A stretch of 64,000 bases of DNA from Nocardia sp. BMG111209 (GTDB lineage: Bacteria; Actinomycetota; Actinomycetes; Mycobacteriales; Mycobacteriaceae): the NCBI RefSeq assembly GCF_000381925.1, contig NZ_KB907309.1, positions 62,001 through 126,000 on the forward strand, in the 5' to 3' direction. The notes beneath the pieces were generated by a model, which worked only from the letters and a program-made list of their open reading frames with translations, did not search any database and was not told the DNA's origin. Of this stretch, positions 36,518-48,100 are shown piece by piece; positions within the stretch are counted from its first letter, which is position 1, and the number at the start of each line of letters is the position of its first letter. The position numbers and the translations under genes are program-made.

Positions 36518-36558
36518 CGGTCACTCCCTCCAGTTGTCACAACCCCTGCCTTTCGATT

Positions 36559-36577
36559 TTTGGTCAGGCTAACCTAA
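36559..36577 (-). promoter_or_regulatory. IdeR/DtxR-like iron box upstream of drrA-like operon
   Basis: TTTGGTCAGGCTAACCTAA, 17 of 19 matches to the IdeR consensus. It lies between the end of the terminal NRPS gene and drrA, so the exporter has its own iron-controlled promoter. Confidence 0.88.
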
Positions 36578-36592
36578 TTTCCGGACATCCGG

Positions 36593-39500
36593 CTAGGCCC
36601 GGACGGGAGCCACCACCTCGGTCAGGGTCGCGACGGCTTGCTGCCAGATCACCAGCAGCCGATCGAGATCCGCGGGGTCGAACAGCGTGTCGCTCCACCG
36701 CCACAGGGCCACGAGCTGCGATCCGTCCGGTCCGGGATGTACCGCGGTGATCAGATCGAGGGCGTAGCGCAGCGGCATGTCCGGCTCCGGCGCGATCGGC
36801 AACCGTTCGTGCAGCGCCAGATCCGGCACCGGCGACCAGGGCGGCAGGACGTCCGATCCGGCGGCGAGATCGAGCCGGCCCAGGTGGTCGAACAACACTT
36901 GCGGATCCGCCGCCTGCCGCGCGCCGCCGGCGCCGTACCGCAGCAGCCCGTAGTCCAGGCCCTTGTTCGGCACGCTGCGCAATTGCGCGGCAACCGTTTC
37001 CAGCAATCGCGCGGCGGCACCGGGTCCGGCGTCCGGCGCGCAAATCCGCGCCGCGCCCAGGCGCAGCGGGTACACGCTGGTGAACCAGCCGACAGTGCGC
37101 GCGGTATCCGCGCCGACCAGCGCGTCCTCCCGGCCGTGCCCTTCCAGGGCCACCAAGATGCCGTCCGAATCCGGCTGTCCGCGTTCGGCTTTCCAGGTCG
37201 CGACGGTCAGTGTCAGTGCGGCCAGCAGGAATCCGGGCAGGTCGGTTCCGGCGTCGCGCAGTCCGTCGAGCAGGCGGCGGGTGTCGGCGGCCGAGGTGAA
37301 GGCGGGGATGATCCGGTACGACGCCCAGGTGTCGCGGCGCGGATCCGGGAGCCGACGGCCCAGCGGCGGGTCCTCGCCCGCGAGCTGCGCGGCCCAGAAT
37401 TCGCGCTGCGCCTGCACCTCCGGGGCGGCGGCGCGGTCGGCCAGCAGCCGGGCCCACTGCCGGTACGTGGTGTCCTCCGGCGGCAGTACCGGGATCGGAT
37501 CCGGCTGGGCCGCAGCCGTTTCCAGTTGCCGCCAGGCCTCGGCGAGATCTCCCAGCACGATCTGCCAGGACACCGGGTCGATGGCCAGGTGATGCACCGA
37601 CAGCAACAGGATGTCGCCGGCCTCGCGGCGGAATCGCGCCGCGCGCACCAGATTTCCACAGGCCGGATCGATCGTGTCGATCGCGGCCCGGGATTGCGCC
37701 GCCAGCACCGCGCCGAAATCCCCGGTCACCGTGATGTCGGTGATCAGGTCGGCAGCCCGGACACTGCCCGGTTCCCGCGTGATGACCTGCCCGTCCGCGT
37801 CGATACGGGCCCGCATCATGTCGTGACCGTCGAGGACGGCCTGCAGGATCGTGGCGAGCGCGGTCGCCGGTAGTTCCGGCGGCAGGGTGACCAGCGTCGA
37901 CAACGTGAGACGGCGGAAGCCGCCGAATTCGGCCGCCCAGGCCATGATCGGGGTCGGCGGGACCGCACCGTACTCGGCCACGCCCACCGACCGCTGTCGC
38001 CGGTCCGCGGCGGTGTCCACGGCTGCGGCAAGTTCACGCACCGTCCCGGTCTGCAACACCAGCGCCGGACTCACCGTCACACCGGCCTGACGAGCCTTGT
38101 TGACCAGGCCGATCGCGACGATACTGTCGACGCCGAGCGCCAGGAATTCGTCATCGATACCCAGCTCCCGGCCGCCGAGCGCCTCGGTGAAGGCGGCACA
38201 CAGCGCGCGTTCGGTCTCGGTGCGCGGAGCGGTGCCGGAACCGGTCGCCGGTGCGCTCGAGGCGATCTCGGTGAGCGCACGGACATCGAGTTTGCCGTTC
38301 CCGGTGACCGGCAGGGCGGGCACGCTCAGGATGCGCGCGGGAATCATGTACGCGGGCAAGCGATCCGCGAGTCGCGCACGCAACGCCGAACGGTCGGCTG
38401 AAATCGGGGTGTCGGCAACCGAACTGTCTTCGGCGTCGGTATTTCGATCGGTGCCGATACCGGCCCCGGCCACGGCATCTGCACGAGCACCAGGCATGAC
38501 ACCGGCCTGGGCTCCCACCGAACTATCGGCGGGGACACCGGCTATGGCATCGGCCGCGATATCGACAGGGGCGCTGGCCACGACATCGGCTCGAACGCCA
38601 ACCGAGCTGTCGACAGGCGCACCGGCCTGGGCATCGGCTGCGATATCGGCAGGGACAAAAGCCCCGGCGCCAGCCGAGATATCGGTAAGGGCACCGGCCA
38701 CGCCATCAGCTCGAGCGCTGGCCGAGACATCGGCAGGGACACCAGCCACGCCATCCGCTTGGGCATCGGCCGCGATATCGACAGGGGCGCTGGCCACGGT
38801 GTCGGCGGCAGGCCGCACCGGGATGCTCGTAGAGTTCTCGTCGGCTTCGGTCGATGCGGAGTCCACGACGAAGCCCACCAGGGCCGGGGTGCCGCTGCGG
38901 GTGACCACTACGACGGCGGCCTCGCGGACCTCCGGCAGGCCGAGCAGGGCGGACTCGATCTCGCCGATCTCGATGCGATAGCCACGGATCTTGACCTGGT
39001 CGTCGGCCCGGCCGAGGTAGGCGAAGTCGCCGGAAGGGGTGCGGCGCACCAGATCTCCGGTTCGGTACATCCGTGCGCCGGAACCGAAGGGGTCCGCCAC
39101 GAAGCGATCCGCGGTGTGCGCGGCGCGGCCGGCGTAGCCGCGCGCGACCTGGGCTCCGGAGAGGTACAGCTCGCCCACCGCGCCGACCGGGGCGAGGCGG
39201 AGTCTGGAATCCAGGACGTAGCCGGTCATCCGGTCGACCGCGCGGCCGATGACCGGCTGAACGCTCGTAATGGCTTGTCCCGCACAACTGTTCACGGTGG
39301 CCACCACGGCTTCGACGGTGGTTTCGGTGGGGCCGTAGCAGTTGTACACGGCGGTGTCCGGCAGCGACCGCAACTGCTGCCACATCGCCGGGCCGATCGC
39401 CTCGCCGCCGAGCGCGAGCACGGTCAGGTGGTCGCCGTCGACCAGGCCGGCGGCGGACAGTTGCGTGAACATCGAAGGAGTGGTGTCGATCATGTCGATC

Positions 39501-42070
39501 CGGTGCGCCTCGATGCCCGCGACCAGGCCGTGCGCGTCCCGCATCTCGGTCTCGTCGAACAGCCGCAGTTCGTGGCCGTCGAAGAGACCGACGAGCGGCT
39601 GCCAGGAGGCGTCGAAGCTCAGCGACCAGGCATGGGCGATGCGCAACGCCCGGCCCAGCCGTGCACGAGCGGGCCGGTACACGCGGTCCCGATGATCGGC
39701 GAAGTAGCTGGCCAGGGCGGCGTGAGTGCCCATGACGCCCTTGGGTTCTCCGGTGGAGCCGGAGGTGAAGATGAGATAGGCGCGCGAGAGTTCGTGCACC
39801 GCGCGCACATTCGCGGGTGTGTGCGCGGCGATTCGTTGTTCCGTCGCGGGGTCGTCGAGCACCAGTCGCGAAACCGGCTCGCCCGCAGCGGCATCCGCCA
39901 GCAGCGGCAGGTGGTCCTCGACGGTCAGCGCCAGGTCCGGTGCGGATTGCCGCAGGATCGAGGCGATCCGGGTCGCCGGAGCGGAGATGTCCACCGGCGC
40001 ATAGGCACCGCCCGCCCGTAGTACCGCCAGGATCGCGACGATCGCACGAGCCGAGCGCGGCAGGGCCAGGGCCACCACCGATTCCGGGCCGATGCCGCAC
40101 GCGATCAGTTCGGCGGCCAGCCGCCCGGAGGCGTCGGCCAGCTCCGCGTAGGTGAACTGTTCGGTCCCCGTACTGAGTGCCGGGGCATCCGGCGTCCGCT
40201 CGGCCTGCCGCACGAACAGTTGCACGACATTGCCCGACTCCCACGGATCCGTCGTCCGGCCGCGTGCCCCTTCCGGCACTGATGCCCGCGCCGACACCGG
40301 TCGCTCGATGTCTCGGCCGGACTCTCGGCCCAGCTCACTCGACTCCGTCATCCACGCAGCGTCCGCCGTACCACCGGCCGGAGGCGCCGAGTCGGCCGCG
40401 GCAGCGGCGATCGAACCGGCATCACTCGCAACCACGTCCACTCCGACCTGCGCAGGGTCCGACGGCGAGCTCACGTCCGACACGACGACGGGGGAAGACG
40501 CTGAGTCGGCCACGGCCGACGCGATCGAACCGGCTTCACCCGCAACCGCATCCACGCCGACCCGCGCAGGGTGCCACGGCGAACCCACGTCCGGCACCAC
40601 ACCGGCCGGAGACGCTGAGCTGATCACGGCCGACGCGATCGAACCGGATTGACTCGCAACCGGATTCACTCCGACCGGCGCGGGATGTGACGGCGAGCCT
40701 GCGTCCGGCACGATGTCGGTGGGAGGCGCGAGTCGCTCGGTGGGCAGCAGCACGTCCAGGGTGTCGGGGCTGCGGTCGCCGGCGTCGGGGAGTTGGCGCA
40801 GGACGGACAGGATGCGGTGGCCGATGTCGGCAATCGGGAAGTGCGGGAATGCTTCCGCGACCGCTTCCAGCATCACCGCGAGGACATCGGATTCCGGGTA
40901 CGCCACGACCGAGAGGGGGTAGTGCACCAGCGATTCCATCGCCACGGGGAGGAAGCGGGTGCCGGAGGTCGTCACTATCGGGTCGGTGGCGGCACCGATG
41001 GGGGCGTTCTCGAAGACGAACAGGACATCGAACAGTGCGCCGTGGCCGGCGGCGCGCTGGATCGCCGACAGGCTCAGATAGCCGTGGTCGCGCATCGCGG
41101 CCTGTTCGCGTTGCGCGCGCAGGCAGTGCTCCACCACGGTTTCGGTGTCGTCCAGCACAATTCGCACCGGAACGGTGTTGATGAACAGGCCGATCATCGT
41201 CTCCACGCCGGGCAGTCCGTCGGGGCGGCCGGAGATGGTGGTGCCGAAGACCAGGTCGCGGCGGTCGGTGAGCCGGGAAAGCACGATCGCCCATGCGAAT
41301 TGGACGGCCGTGCCCAGGGTGAGGCCGTGACCGCGCGACCAGCGGGACAACCGATCGGTCTCGGGGCCGGTGAGAGCGAATCGATTGCGTCGCGGAACCG
41401 CTTCGCCCACTGCCGAATTCGCCTCGGCCAGCATCAGCGGGCCCGACAGTGGCCGCAGGTGTTCGGTCCAGGCGGCGGTAGCGGTGGTGGCGTCGCGGGC
41501 CGCGAGCCAGCCGATGTAGTCCCGGTAGGGGCGGGTCGGGGGTAGTGCGGCGGTGCTGCCGCCCGCGTCGTATACGGCGATCAGTTCGCGGAAGAACACT
41601 GCGACCGCCCAGCCGTCCATGAGGATGTGGTGGGCGGTGAGGATCATCCGTTGCCGGTTCGGCAGGGTCACCAGCGTGACCCGCAGTGCGGGGCCGCGTT
41701 CGAGGTCGAAGTTGTTCCGCCGGTCGGCGGCCGCCAGGTCATCGAATTCGGCGGCGTCACAGATGATCTCGGACCACGGTAGCTCGGCCCGGGTGGGGAT
41801 GATCTGTACCGGTGAGGGCAGATCACGGTCCCAGAAGGCGGCACGCAGGCTCGCGTGCCGTTGCAGCAGCGCCTCGACGCTGCGCCGCAGCAACGCCGTA
41901 TCCAGTGGTCCGCCGATGTCGACGACGAACTGCATGGTGTACAGGTCGATTCCGTCGGTGGCGAGCCGCGCCAGCGAGAACAGGCCCTGCTGGAGCGGGC
42001 TCAGCGCGAGGACATCCTCGATCTCCGGAGGTGCGGCAGCCTCCGGGGCGGCATTGTGGTCGGCGGTCAT
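36593..42070 (-). CDS. mbtF: NRPS, C-A-PCP-E, mycobactin MbtF-like
   Basis: 1825 residues. C domain (HHILMDGW at 147-154), A domain (FTSGSTGEPKG about 768-778, CYGPTETTV about 911, YRTGDLVRR about 1002), PCP (ALGVDSI, Ser1316) and an epimerisation-type domain (HHLAIDPVSW 1493-1502, GLDYGLLRY). My reading of the specificity positions is DAQDAGCVEK, compatible with a lysine-type substrate (tentative). Expected to add the second N6-hydroxylysine and end or cyclise the chain. Two odd repeat stretches: three 39-residue repeats between C and A, and about 125 Ala/Asp/Val-rich residues inside the A domain C-terminal part. Starts 52 bp after the previous NRPS. Confidence 0.92.
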   Translation of the reverse strand: MTADHNAAPEAAAPPEIEDVLALSPLQQGLFSLARLATDGIDLYTMQFVVDIGGPLDTALLRRSVEALLQRHASLRAAFWDRDLPSPVQIIPTRAELPWSEIICDAAEFDDLAAADRRNNFDLERGPALRVTLVTLPNRQRMILTAHHILMDGWAVAVFFRELIAVYDAGGSTAALPPTRPYRDYIGWLAARDATTATAAWTEHLRPLSGPLMLAEANSAVGEAVPRRNRFALTGPETDRLSRWSRGHGLTLGTAVQFAWAIVLSRLTDRRDLVFGTTISGRPDGLPGVETMIGLFINTVPVRIVLDDTETVVEHCLRAQREQAAMRDHGYLSLSAIQRAAGHGALFDVLFVFENAPIGAATDPIVTTSGTRFLPVAMESLVHYPLSVVAYPESDVLAVMLEAVAEAFPHFPIADIGHRILSVLRQLPDAGDRSPDTLDVLLPTERLAPPTDIVPDAGSPSHPAPVGVNPVASQSGSIASAVISSASPAGVVPDVGSPWHPARVGVDAVAGEAGSIASAVADSASSPVVVSDVSSPSDPAQVGVDVVASDAGSIAAAAADSAPPAGGTADAAWMTESSELGRESGRDIERPVSARASVPEGARGRTTDPWESGNVVQLFVRQAERTPDAPALSTGTEQFTYAELADASGRLAAELIACGIGPESVVALALPRSARAIVAILAVLRAGGAYAPVDISAPATRIASILRQSAPDLALTVEDHLPLLADAAAGEPVSRLVLDDPATEQRIAAHTPANVRAVHELSRAYLIFTSGSTGEPKGVMGTHAALASYFADHRDRVYRPARARLGRALRIAHAWSLSFDASWQPLVGLFDGHELRLFDETEMRDAHGLVAGIEAHRIDMIDTTPSMFTQLSAAGLVDGDHLTVLALGGEAIGPAMWQQLRSLPDTAVYNCYGPTETTVEAVVATVNSCAGQAITSVQPVIGRAVDRMTGYVLDSRLRLAPVGAVGELYLSGAQVARGYAGRAAHTADRFVADPFGSGARMYRTGDLVRRTPSGDFAYLGRADDQVKIRGYRIEIGEIESALLGLPEVREAAVVVVTRSGTPALVGFVVDSASTEADENSTSIPVRPAADTVASAPVDIAADAQADGVAGVPADVSASARADGVAGALTDISAGAGAFVPADIAADAQAGAPVDSSVGVRADVVASAPVDIAADAIAGVPADSSVGAQAGVMPGARADAVAGAGIGTDRNTDAEDSSVADTPISADRSALRARLADRLPAYMIPARILSVPALPVTGNGKLDVRALTEIASSAPATGSGTAPRTETERALCAAFTEALGGRELGIDDEFLALGVDSIVAIGLVNKARQAGVTVSPALVLQTGTVRELAAAVDTAADRRQRSVGVAEYGAVPPTPIMAWAAEFGGFRRLTLSTLVTLPPELPATALATILQAVLDGHDMMRARIDADGQVITREPGSVRAADLITDITVTGDFGAVLAAQSRAAIDTIDPACGNLVRAARFRREAGDILLLSVHHLAIDPVSWQIVLGDLAEAWRQLETAAAQPDPIPVLPPEDTTYRQWARLLADRAAAPEVQAQREFWAAQLAGEDPPLGRRLPDPRRDTWASYRIIPAFTSAADTRRLLDGLRDAGTDLPGFLLAALTLTVATWKAERGQPDSDGILVALEGHGREDALVGADTARTVGWFTSVYPLRLGAARICAPDAGPGAAARLLETVAAQLRSVPNKGLDYGLLRYGAGGARQAADPQVLFDHLGRLDLAAGSDVLPPWSPVPDLALHERLPIAPEPDMPLRYALDLITAVHPGPDGSQLVALWRWSDTLFDPADLDRLLVIWQQAVATLTEVVAPVRA
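38441..38818 (-). repeat. Repeat-rich insertion within an NRPS adenylation domain
   Basis: Codes for residues about 1085-1210, built of imperfect units such as ASAPVDIAADA, GVPADVSASARADG and GVPADSSVGAQAG. It separates A-domain motif A8 (RGYRIEIGEIE) from the A10 lysine motif (GNGKLD). The reading frame is kept. Confidence 0.85.
40370..40714 (-). repeat. Three 117-bp repeats in the C-A linker of the NRPS
   Basis: Residues about 453-567 are three 39-residue copies built on VPDVGSPWHPARVGVD plus AGSIASAVADSAS. Copies are close at both protein and DNA level and in frame, consistent with recent tandem duplication. Confidence 0.88.
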
Positions 42071-42122
42071 CCGCGGCTTCCTTTTCCGTCGCGCACCGTT
42101 GGGTGACAGGTCGTCGGGCGGC

Positions 42123-45100
42123 TCAACGCGACGCCTTCCAGGCGGCGCCCAATGCGCTCAGCGCACCCGCGTCGAGGCCGGACAGGCTCATCGGGGAGTG
42201 CTCCGGCGCCGGTTCCGCGGCCGGGGCCGGATCGGCGGCCGGGTCGGCGAGGTTTGTGAGGTCGGGTTGTTCCCCTGCCGCGAGCGCCTCGTCCACGGCG
42301 ACCGCCAGTTCGCCGATTGTCATGTACTCGAACACCATCTGCGGGGTCAGCGGCAGTCCGGCCTCCGCGGCCCGCACCGACCATTGCAGCGAGATCACGC
42401 TGTCCCCGCCGAGGGCGAAGAAGTTGTCGTCGGTGGTGACGGTGTCGTCGTCGAGTTCCAGCAGTTCCGCGAGGAGCGCGCTCAGGCGGGCCTCGGTGCC
42501 CGTGTCGTCGCCGGGCTCCCGGCGCACGGCCGCAACGGTTTCCGCGGTGGCCTCCGTGCCCGGCACCAGCGCACCGTCCGCGGTTCGGCGACCGCGGTCG
42601 CCGGTGCGCAGCAGCAGACCGTCGGCGCGGAACGGGTCGGCGATCAGGCGGCCGGACAAGGCCGGCGAATCGTCGGCTGCCAGTGCGGATCCGCCGATGT
42701 GGATATCGCCCGGCACACCGACGGGGACCGGGCGGAGCCGGTCGTCCAGGATGACCACGCGCGCACCGGAAGTCGGCCGCGCGCACCGGAGATCGGCGAG
42801 CGGGCCCCGGGCCACCGGACCCGCGTAGCCGGGTACCAGGTAGCCGAAGGTGGCGATCGAGTCGGCGGACAGGGCCGGGAGCAGGTCGGGAAGCGCTGCG
42901 GGCCATGAGGTTCCGTGCAGGTCCCAGCGCAGCACCGATGGCAGCACCGAGATGCCGGTGTGCACGAATCGGGCCGGGATCGCCGTATCGGCGACCACAT
43001 GGGTGACCCCGAGCGTGCCGATCAGTTCCACCAGGGCGGCGGGATCCTCGCGTTCCGCCTCGGTGGCGACCACGAGGGTGGCGCCGTCGGCGACGGCGGC
43101 GAGCAGTTCCACCGCGATCTCGGCACTGGGCCACGGGGCGGCGATCAACCGGACATCGTCTGCGATGCCGCGGAATTCGGCGGCCGGGCTGCGCTCGGCC
43201 GCGACCGCACGCCGATCCGCCACCGCGGCGGCGAGCGCATTCCGGTCGTAGGACATCGATTCGGCGGTATCGCCGGTGAGCATCAACGGACGTCCGTCAT
43301 CGGCCGTGCGATTCAGCGCGGCGAGCAGGGCGGCAATCCCGGCAGCCGTCGCAACCTCACCGATCTCGGCCGCGATCTCGACCTCGGCTGCGACATCCGC
43401 TGCGGCTGCGACATCGGCTGGGGCTGCCGCTGCGACATCGGCTGCGGCTGGGGCTGCGAAAAGGGCAGCGTAGGTCAGGGTTTCGTCCCCACAGCGCACG
43501 GCAATCCGCTCCGGCGGCAGATCGCTTGCACCACGCAGGATCTCGGCCGGATCCGGGTGATCGGCGAGGCGGACGCCGTCGGCCCATTCGCCGGTCAGCC
43601 GCTCCCGCTCGCCCGGCGTGAACACCTCGAGTTCGTGCAGCGGCCGGTCGAGGTCCTCGGCGAAGTCGCGCAGCACGCCCAGCATCCGCTGGGCCAGCAG
43701 TTCACCGGTGATCGGCAGGTACAGGTCGGTGTTGACGATGACGCTCGCGTCGAATCCGCCGCCGGCACCGGCGAAGAAGTTGATGCTGAGGTCCAGCAGC
43801 GAGACGTCGAAGTCCAGCGGCAGTACGGTCGCCGCGGCGGACCCGAAACCGATTCCGGCGCTGGTCCAATCCTCCTCACGGAAGTGCATCATGGCCTGGA
43901 ACAGCGGGTTCCGGGACCGCGAGCGCGGCGGGTTCACCGCCTCGACCACCCGCTCGAGCGGTACGTGCTGATGACCGTAGGCGGTCAGCGCGGCCGAGCG
44001 GGCACGGTCCAGGACCGTCCGCAGCGTCGGATCCCCGGACAGGTCGTTGCGCAGCACCACCATGTTCGCCAGCAGGCCGACCAGATCCGCCGCCGCCGGA
44101 TCGTCGCGACCCGCGACCGGTGTACCCAGCGGAATGTCCACGCCCGCACCGAGTCCGTGCAGGAGGGCCACAACGGCGGCTTGGTAGAGCATGAATTCCG
44201 ACGCACCCGCGGTCTCCGCCAGGGTCCGCAGCCGCTGCCGTAGCGCGGCGGGCACGGTGAACGGCACCACGTGGCCGTTCTTGCCGAGTACCGCGGGTCG
44301 CGGATGGTCGGCGCCGGCGGTGAGTTCCGCCGGCAGTCCGGCCAGCCGGGTACGCCAGTAGTCCAGGTCGGCTCCGCTGTCGGCGGCGGTATCCCGTTGC
44401 CACAGTGCGTAATCCGCGTAGTCCACCGGCAACGGGGACCAGTCCGGCGCCTGTCCGGCGGCCCGTGCCCGGTAGGCGGCGGCCAGATCGGTCAGGATGG
44501 TCCGGAACGAGGCGTGATCGGCGATCAGGTGGTGCACCAGCAGGGACAGCACATGTGTTTCGGTGTCCAGCCGGAAGATCCGCGGCCGCAGCAGCGGCGT
44601 ACCGGACAGCTCGAAGCAATGCTGTCCGGCGGCGGCCAGTTCGGCGCGCAGCCGCTGCGGATCGTCGAGTGCGGTGACCGGCAGCGGGATCGGCCCGGCG
44701 GGTAGCGCCGTCTGATACGGCACGCCGTCGGCCTCGCCGAAGACGGTGCGCAGCGCGTCGTGTCGCGCCACCACGTCGCCGAGCGCGGCGGTGAGCAGGC
44801 CGAGATCCAGCGCGCCGTCCAGCCGCACCGCGAAGGCGATGTTGCCGATCGCGCTGGGCCCCTCCAGCTTTCGCTCGAACCAGAGCGCCAGCTGCGAGGA
44901 GGTCAGTGGAATGCGGTCGGGGTGAGCGCGTTTCACCAGCGCCGGCCGGGCCGGGGCGGTGGCGGCGGGCGCGGTCTCCAGCACGGCGGCCAGTCCGGCC
45001 ACCGTCGGATGGTCGAACGGGGCCCGCACATCCAGTTGCACGCCGAACTCGTTACGGATCAACACGATCAGCCGGGTCGCCAGCAGCGAGTGGCCGCCCA

Positions 45101-48100
45101 GCTCGAAGAACGAGTCGTCGGCGCCGATCCGCTCGCGGCCGAAGATCTCACCGTAGAGCGCCGCGAGCCGGATCTCCGTGGCGGAGGCCGGTTCCCGGTA
45201 GCGCCGGGTGTCGGCGCGCTGCGGCTGTGGCAGTGCGCGCCGGTCGAGTTTGCCGTGCACGGTCAACGGGATCTCGTCGATCACCGCGAAGGCCGCGGGC
45301 ACCATGTAGTCCGGCAGGGTCGCGGCCGCGTGCGCGCGCACCTCGCCGATATCGGGCACCCAGCCGGCCGCCGGTACCACGTACGCCGCCAGCATGGCAC
45401 CCACCGCCGCGTCGGCGACGGCGATCACCACGCAGTGGCCCACGGCGGGATGGCTGCCGATCGCGGCCTCCACCTCACCCAGTTCGATCCGGAATCCGCG
45501 CACCTTCACCTGTTCGTCGGCGCGGCCGACGAATTCGATGGCCCCCGTGGCGTTTCGCCGCGCGAGGTCGCCGGTGCGATACAGCCGCGCGCCGGCGTGG
45601 AACGGGTCGGCGACGAACCGTTCGGCCGACAGTCCCGGCCGATTCAGGTAGCCGCGCGCCAATTGCTCGCCGCCCAGGTAGATCTCGCCGACCACGCCGT
45701 CCGGGACCGGATGCAGCGCGGCATCCAGCAGACAGGCGAAGACGTTGCGGTTGGGGACGCCGATCGGCACGATGCCGGTGCCCTGCGGCCCCTCGACCGG
45801 CATATGGGTGGCGCAGACGACCGCCTCGGTGGGGCCGTAGTGATTACGCAGTTCGGCGTCGAAGATGCCGGCGAAGCGGTCGGCCACCTCGCCCGGCAGG
45901 GCCTCGCCGCCGACCGGCACGTGCCGCAGCGCGCGCCAGGTGCTCACCTCCGGCAGCAGCAGGAAGGTGCTGAGCATGGACGGCACCATGTGCAGCACCG
46001 TGACGCCGCACCGGGTGATCACCTCGGCCACGTACGGAATGTCCCGGAACGCATCGGGTTTCGGGATCACCAGGCAGGCACCGACGGTGAAGGTGACGTA
46101 GATGTCCAGCAGCGACGCGTCGAAACTCACCGACGACGACTGCAGCAATCGGTCGGCGGCGGTCATCCCCCATTCGGCGGTGAACCCCTCCAGATGTTCG
46201 GCGATCGCGTGATGCGGCACCGGCACGCCCTTCGGACGCCCGGTGGAGCCCGAGGTGTAGATCACGTACGCGAGGTTGCCCGGCCGCAGCGGTCGCAGCC
46301 GATCGGCGTCGGTGGGAGCGGTGTCCGGCAGCCCGGCGGATGCCGCCTCCGCCGCAGCGAATTCGCCGCCGTCCAGCACGAGCGCCGGATGCGCGTCGGC
46401 GACCAGATAGTCGATGCGGTCCGCCGGATAGGCGGGATCGATGGGCAGATAACCGGCGCCGGACTTCAGCACCGCGAGCAGGCCGACCACGAACTCCACC
46501 GAATTCGACAGGCGCAGCCCGACGATGTCCTCGGTACCGATTCCGCCGCGGATCAGCCGGTGCGCCAGCCGGTTCGCGCGGCGATCCAGGTCGCGGTAGG
46601 TCAGGTGCAGATCGGGGCCGTCCGGCCGGGGCGCGACCACGGCGAGCGAATCCGGTTCCGCCGCAACCCGATTCTCGAACAGCGCCACCAGGGTGGTGTC
46701 GGGCGCCGCCACGACCGGACCCTGTGCGCGGGCGAGGATGGTGGCGCGGTCGTCGGCGCCGAGCATGTCGAGATCGCGCAGCCGGACCGTGGGTTCGGTC
46801 AGCGCGCTGTCCAGGAATCGGACGTAGTGCCCCAGCAGCTGGTCCACGACGGCGGAATCCAGTTCGCCGACCAGGTATTCGGCCTCGACAGTGGCCCCGG
46901 CGTCGTCGAGGACCACCATCAGGCCCAGCGAGACCTGCGCGACCGGGCTGCCGAATTCCAGTTGCGCGGCGGTCACATCCGGTAGGTCGAATCCGACGGC
47001 GCTCTTGCGCACGCTGAAGCCCAGCCGGACCAGCTGCTGCAGGCCGTCACGGCCACTGTGCCGATCCGGATTCGCCTCGCGCACCACATGATCGATACCC
47101 ACGTCCTGGTGGGCGAACGCGCCGAGGGAGGTCTCCCGGACCCGGTCGACGAGCGTGGTGAAACTCGCCTCCGCGGCCACGTCCGCGCGCACCAGCAGGG
47201 TGTTGCCGAAGTATCCGATCAGGGCCTCGGCCGCGGCGGTGCGGCGCACCGTCACCGGGACCGAGATCAGGAAGTCGGCGGTGGCGGTGTAGCGGTTGAC
47301 CACGGCCTGGAATGCGGCCAGCAGCACCATGAACGGCGTCGCGGCGTGATCGCGGGCGAAGGTCTGCACCCGGCCGGTCAGCGCGGCGGGCAGCGCGATC
47401 CGGCGGCGGTCGGCCTGGCGCGCCTCGGCCGCGGGGCGGCCGGGCAGTTCCAGCGCCTCCGGCAGCGGCCGCAGGGTGCGGCGCCAGTAGTCGAGACCGG
47501 CGGCCTCCGGCTCGGCGGTCTCGATATCGGCGAACTGCGTTCCCGGCGCGAGGATCTCGTCGCCGCGGTAGGCGGCGTTCAGCTCGGCGAAGAACACCGC
47601 CCAGGAGTCGTCGTCCCAGCAGATGTGGTGCACCACGAGGACCAGCGCGAATTCCCGTTGCCCGCCGGACTCCCGAACACCCATGTCGATCAACGCGATC
47701 CGCAGTGGTGACTGCGCGGCGAGGTCGAACGGCCGCCCGAACTCGCGCCGGGTCAGCACCTCCAGGCGGCGGTCCCGGCTCGTATCGGCCAGCCCGGACA
47801 GGTCGTGGGTGGACCAGTCGACCGGCAGCCGGTCGCGCACGATCTGGTACGGCGTGCCGTCGTCCCCGAGACCGTAGGTGGTGCGCAGGATCTCGTGCCG
47901 GTCGACCACCGTATCGATCGCGGCGCGCAGCCGGTCGGCCTCGACGGGGCCGGTGAGCCGGTAGGCGACACAGATGTTCAGCGTGGTGTCGTCCGGATCG
48001 CGGGTCTGCAGGAACCACAGCCGGCGCTGCCCGGCCGACAGCGGCAGCCGGTCGCCGGTGTGCCGGCGCCGCGGCGCCGATGTCGCGGAATCGGCCGCGG

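Noticed and set aside
44760..46985. 741-codon plus-strand frame opposite an NRPS
   Set aside because: Composition is an artefact of GC-rich codons on the complementary strand; A-domain motifs on the minus strand are intact.
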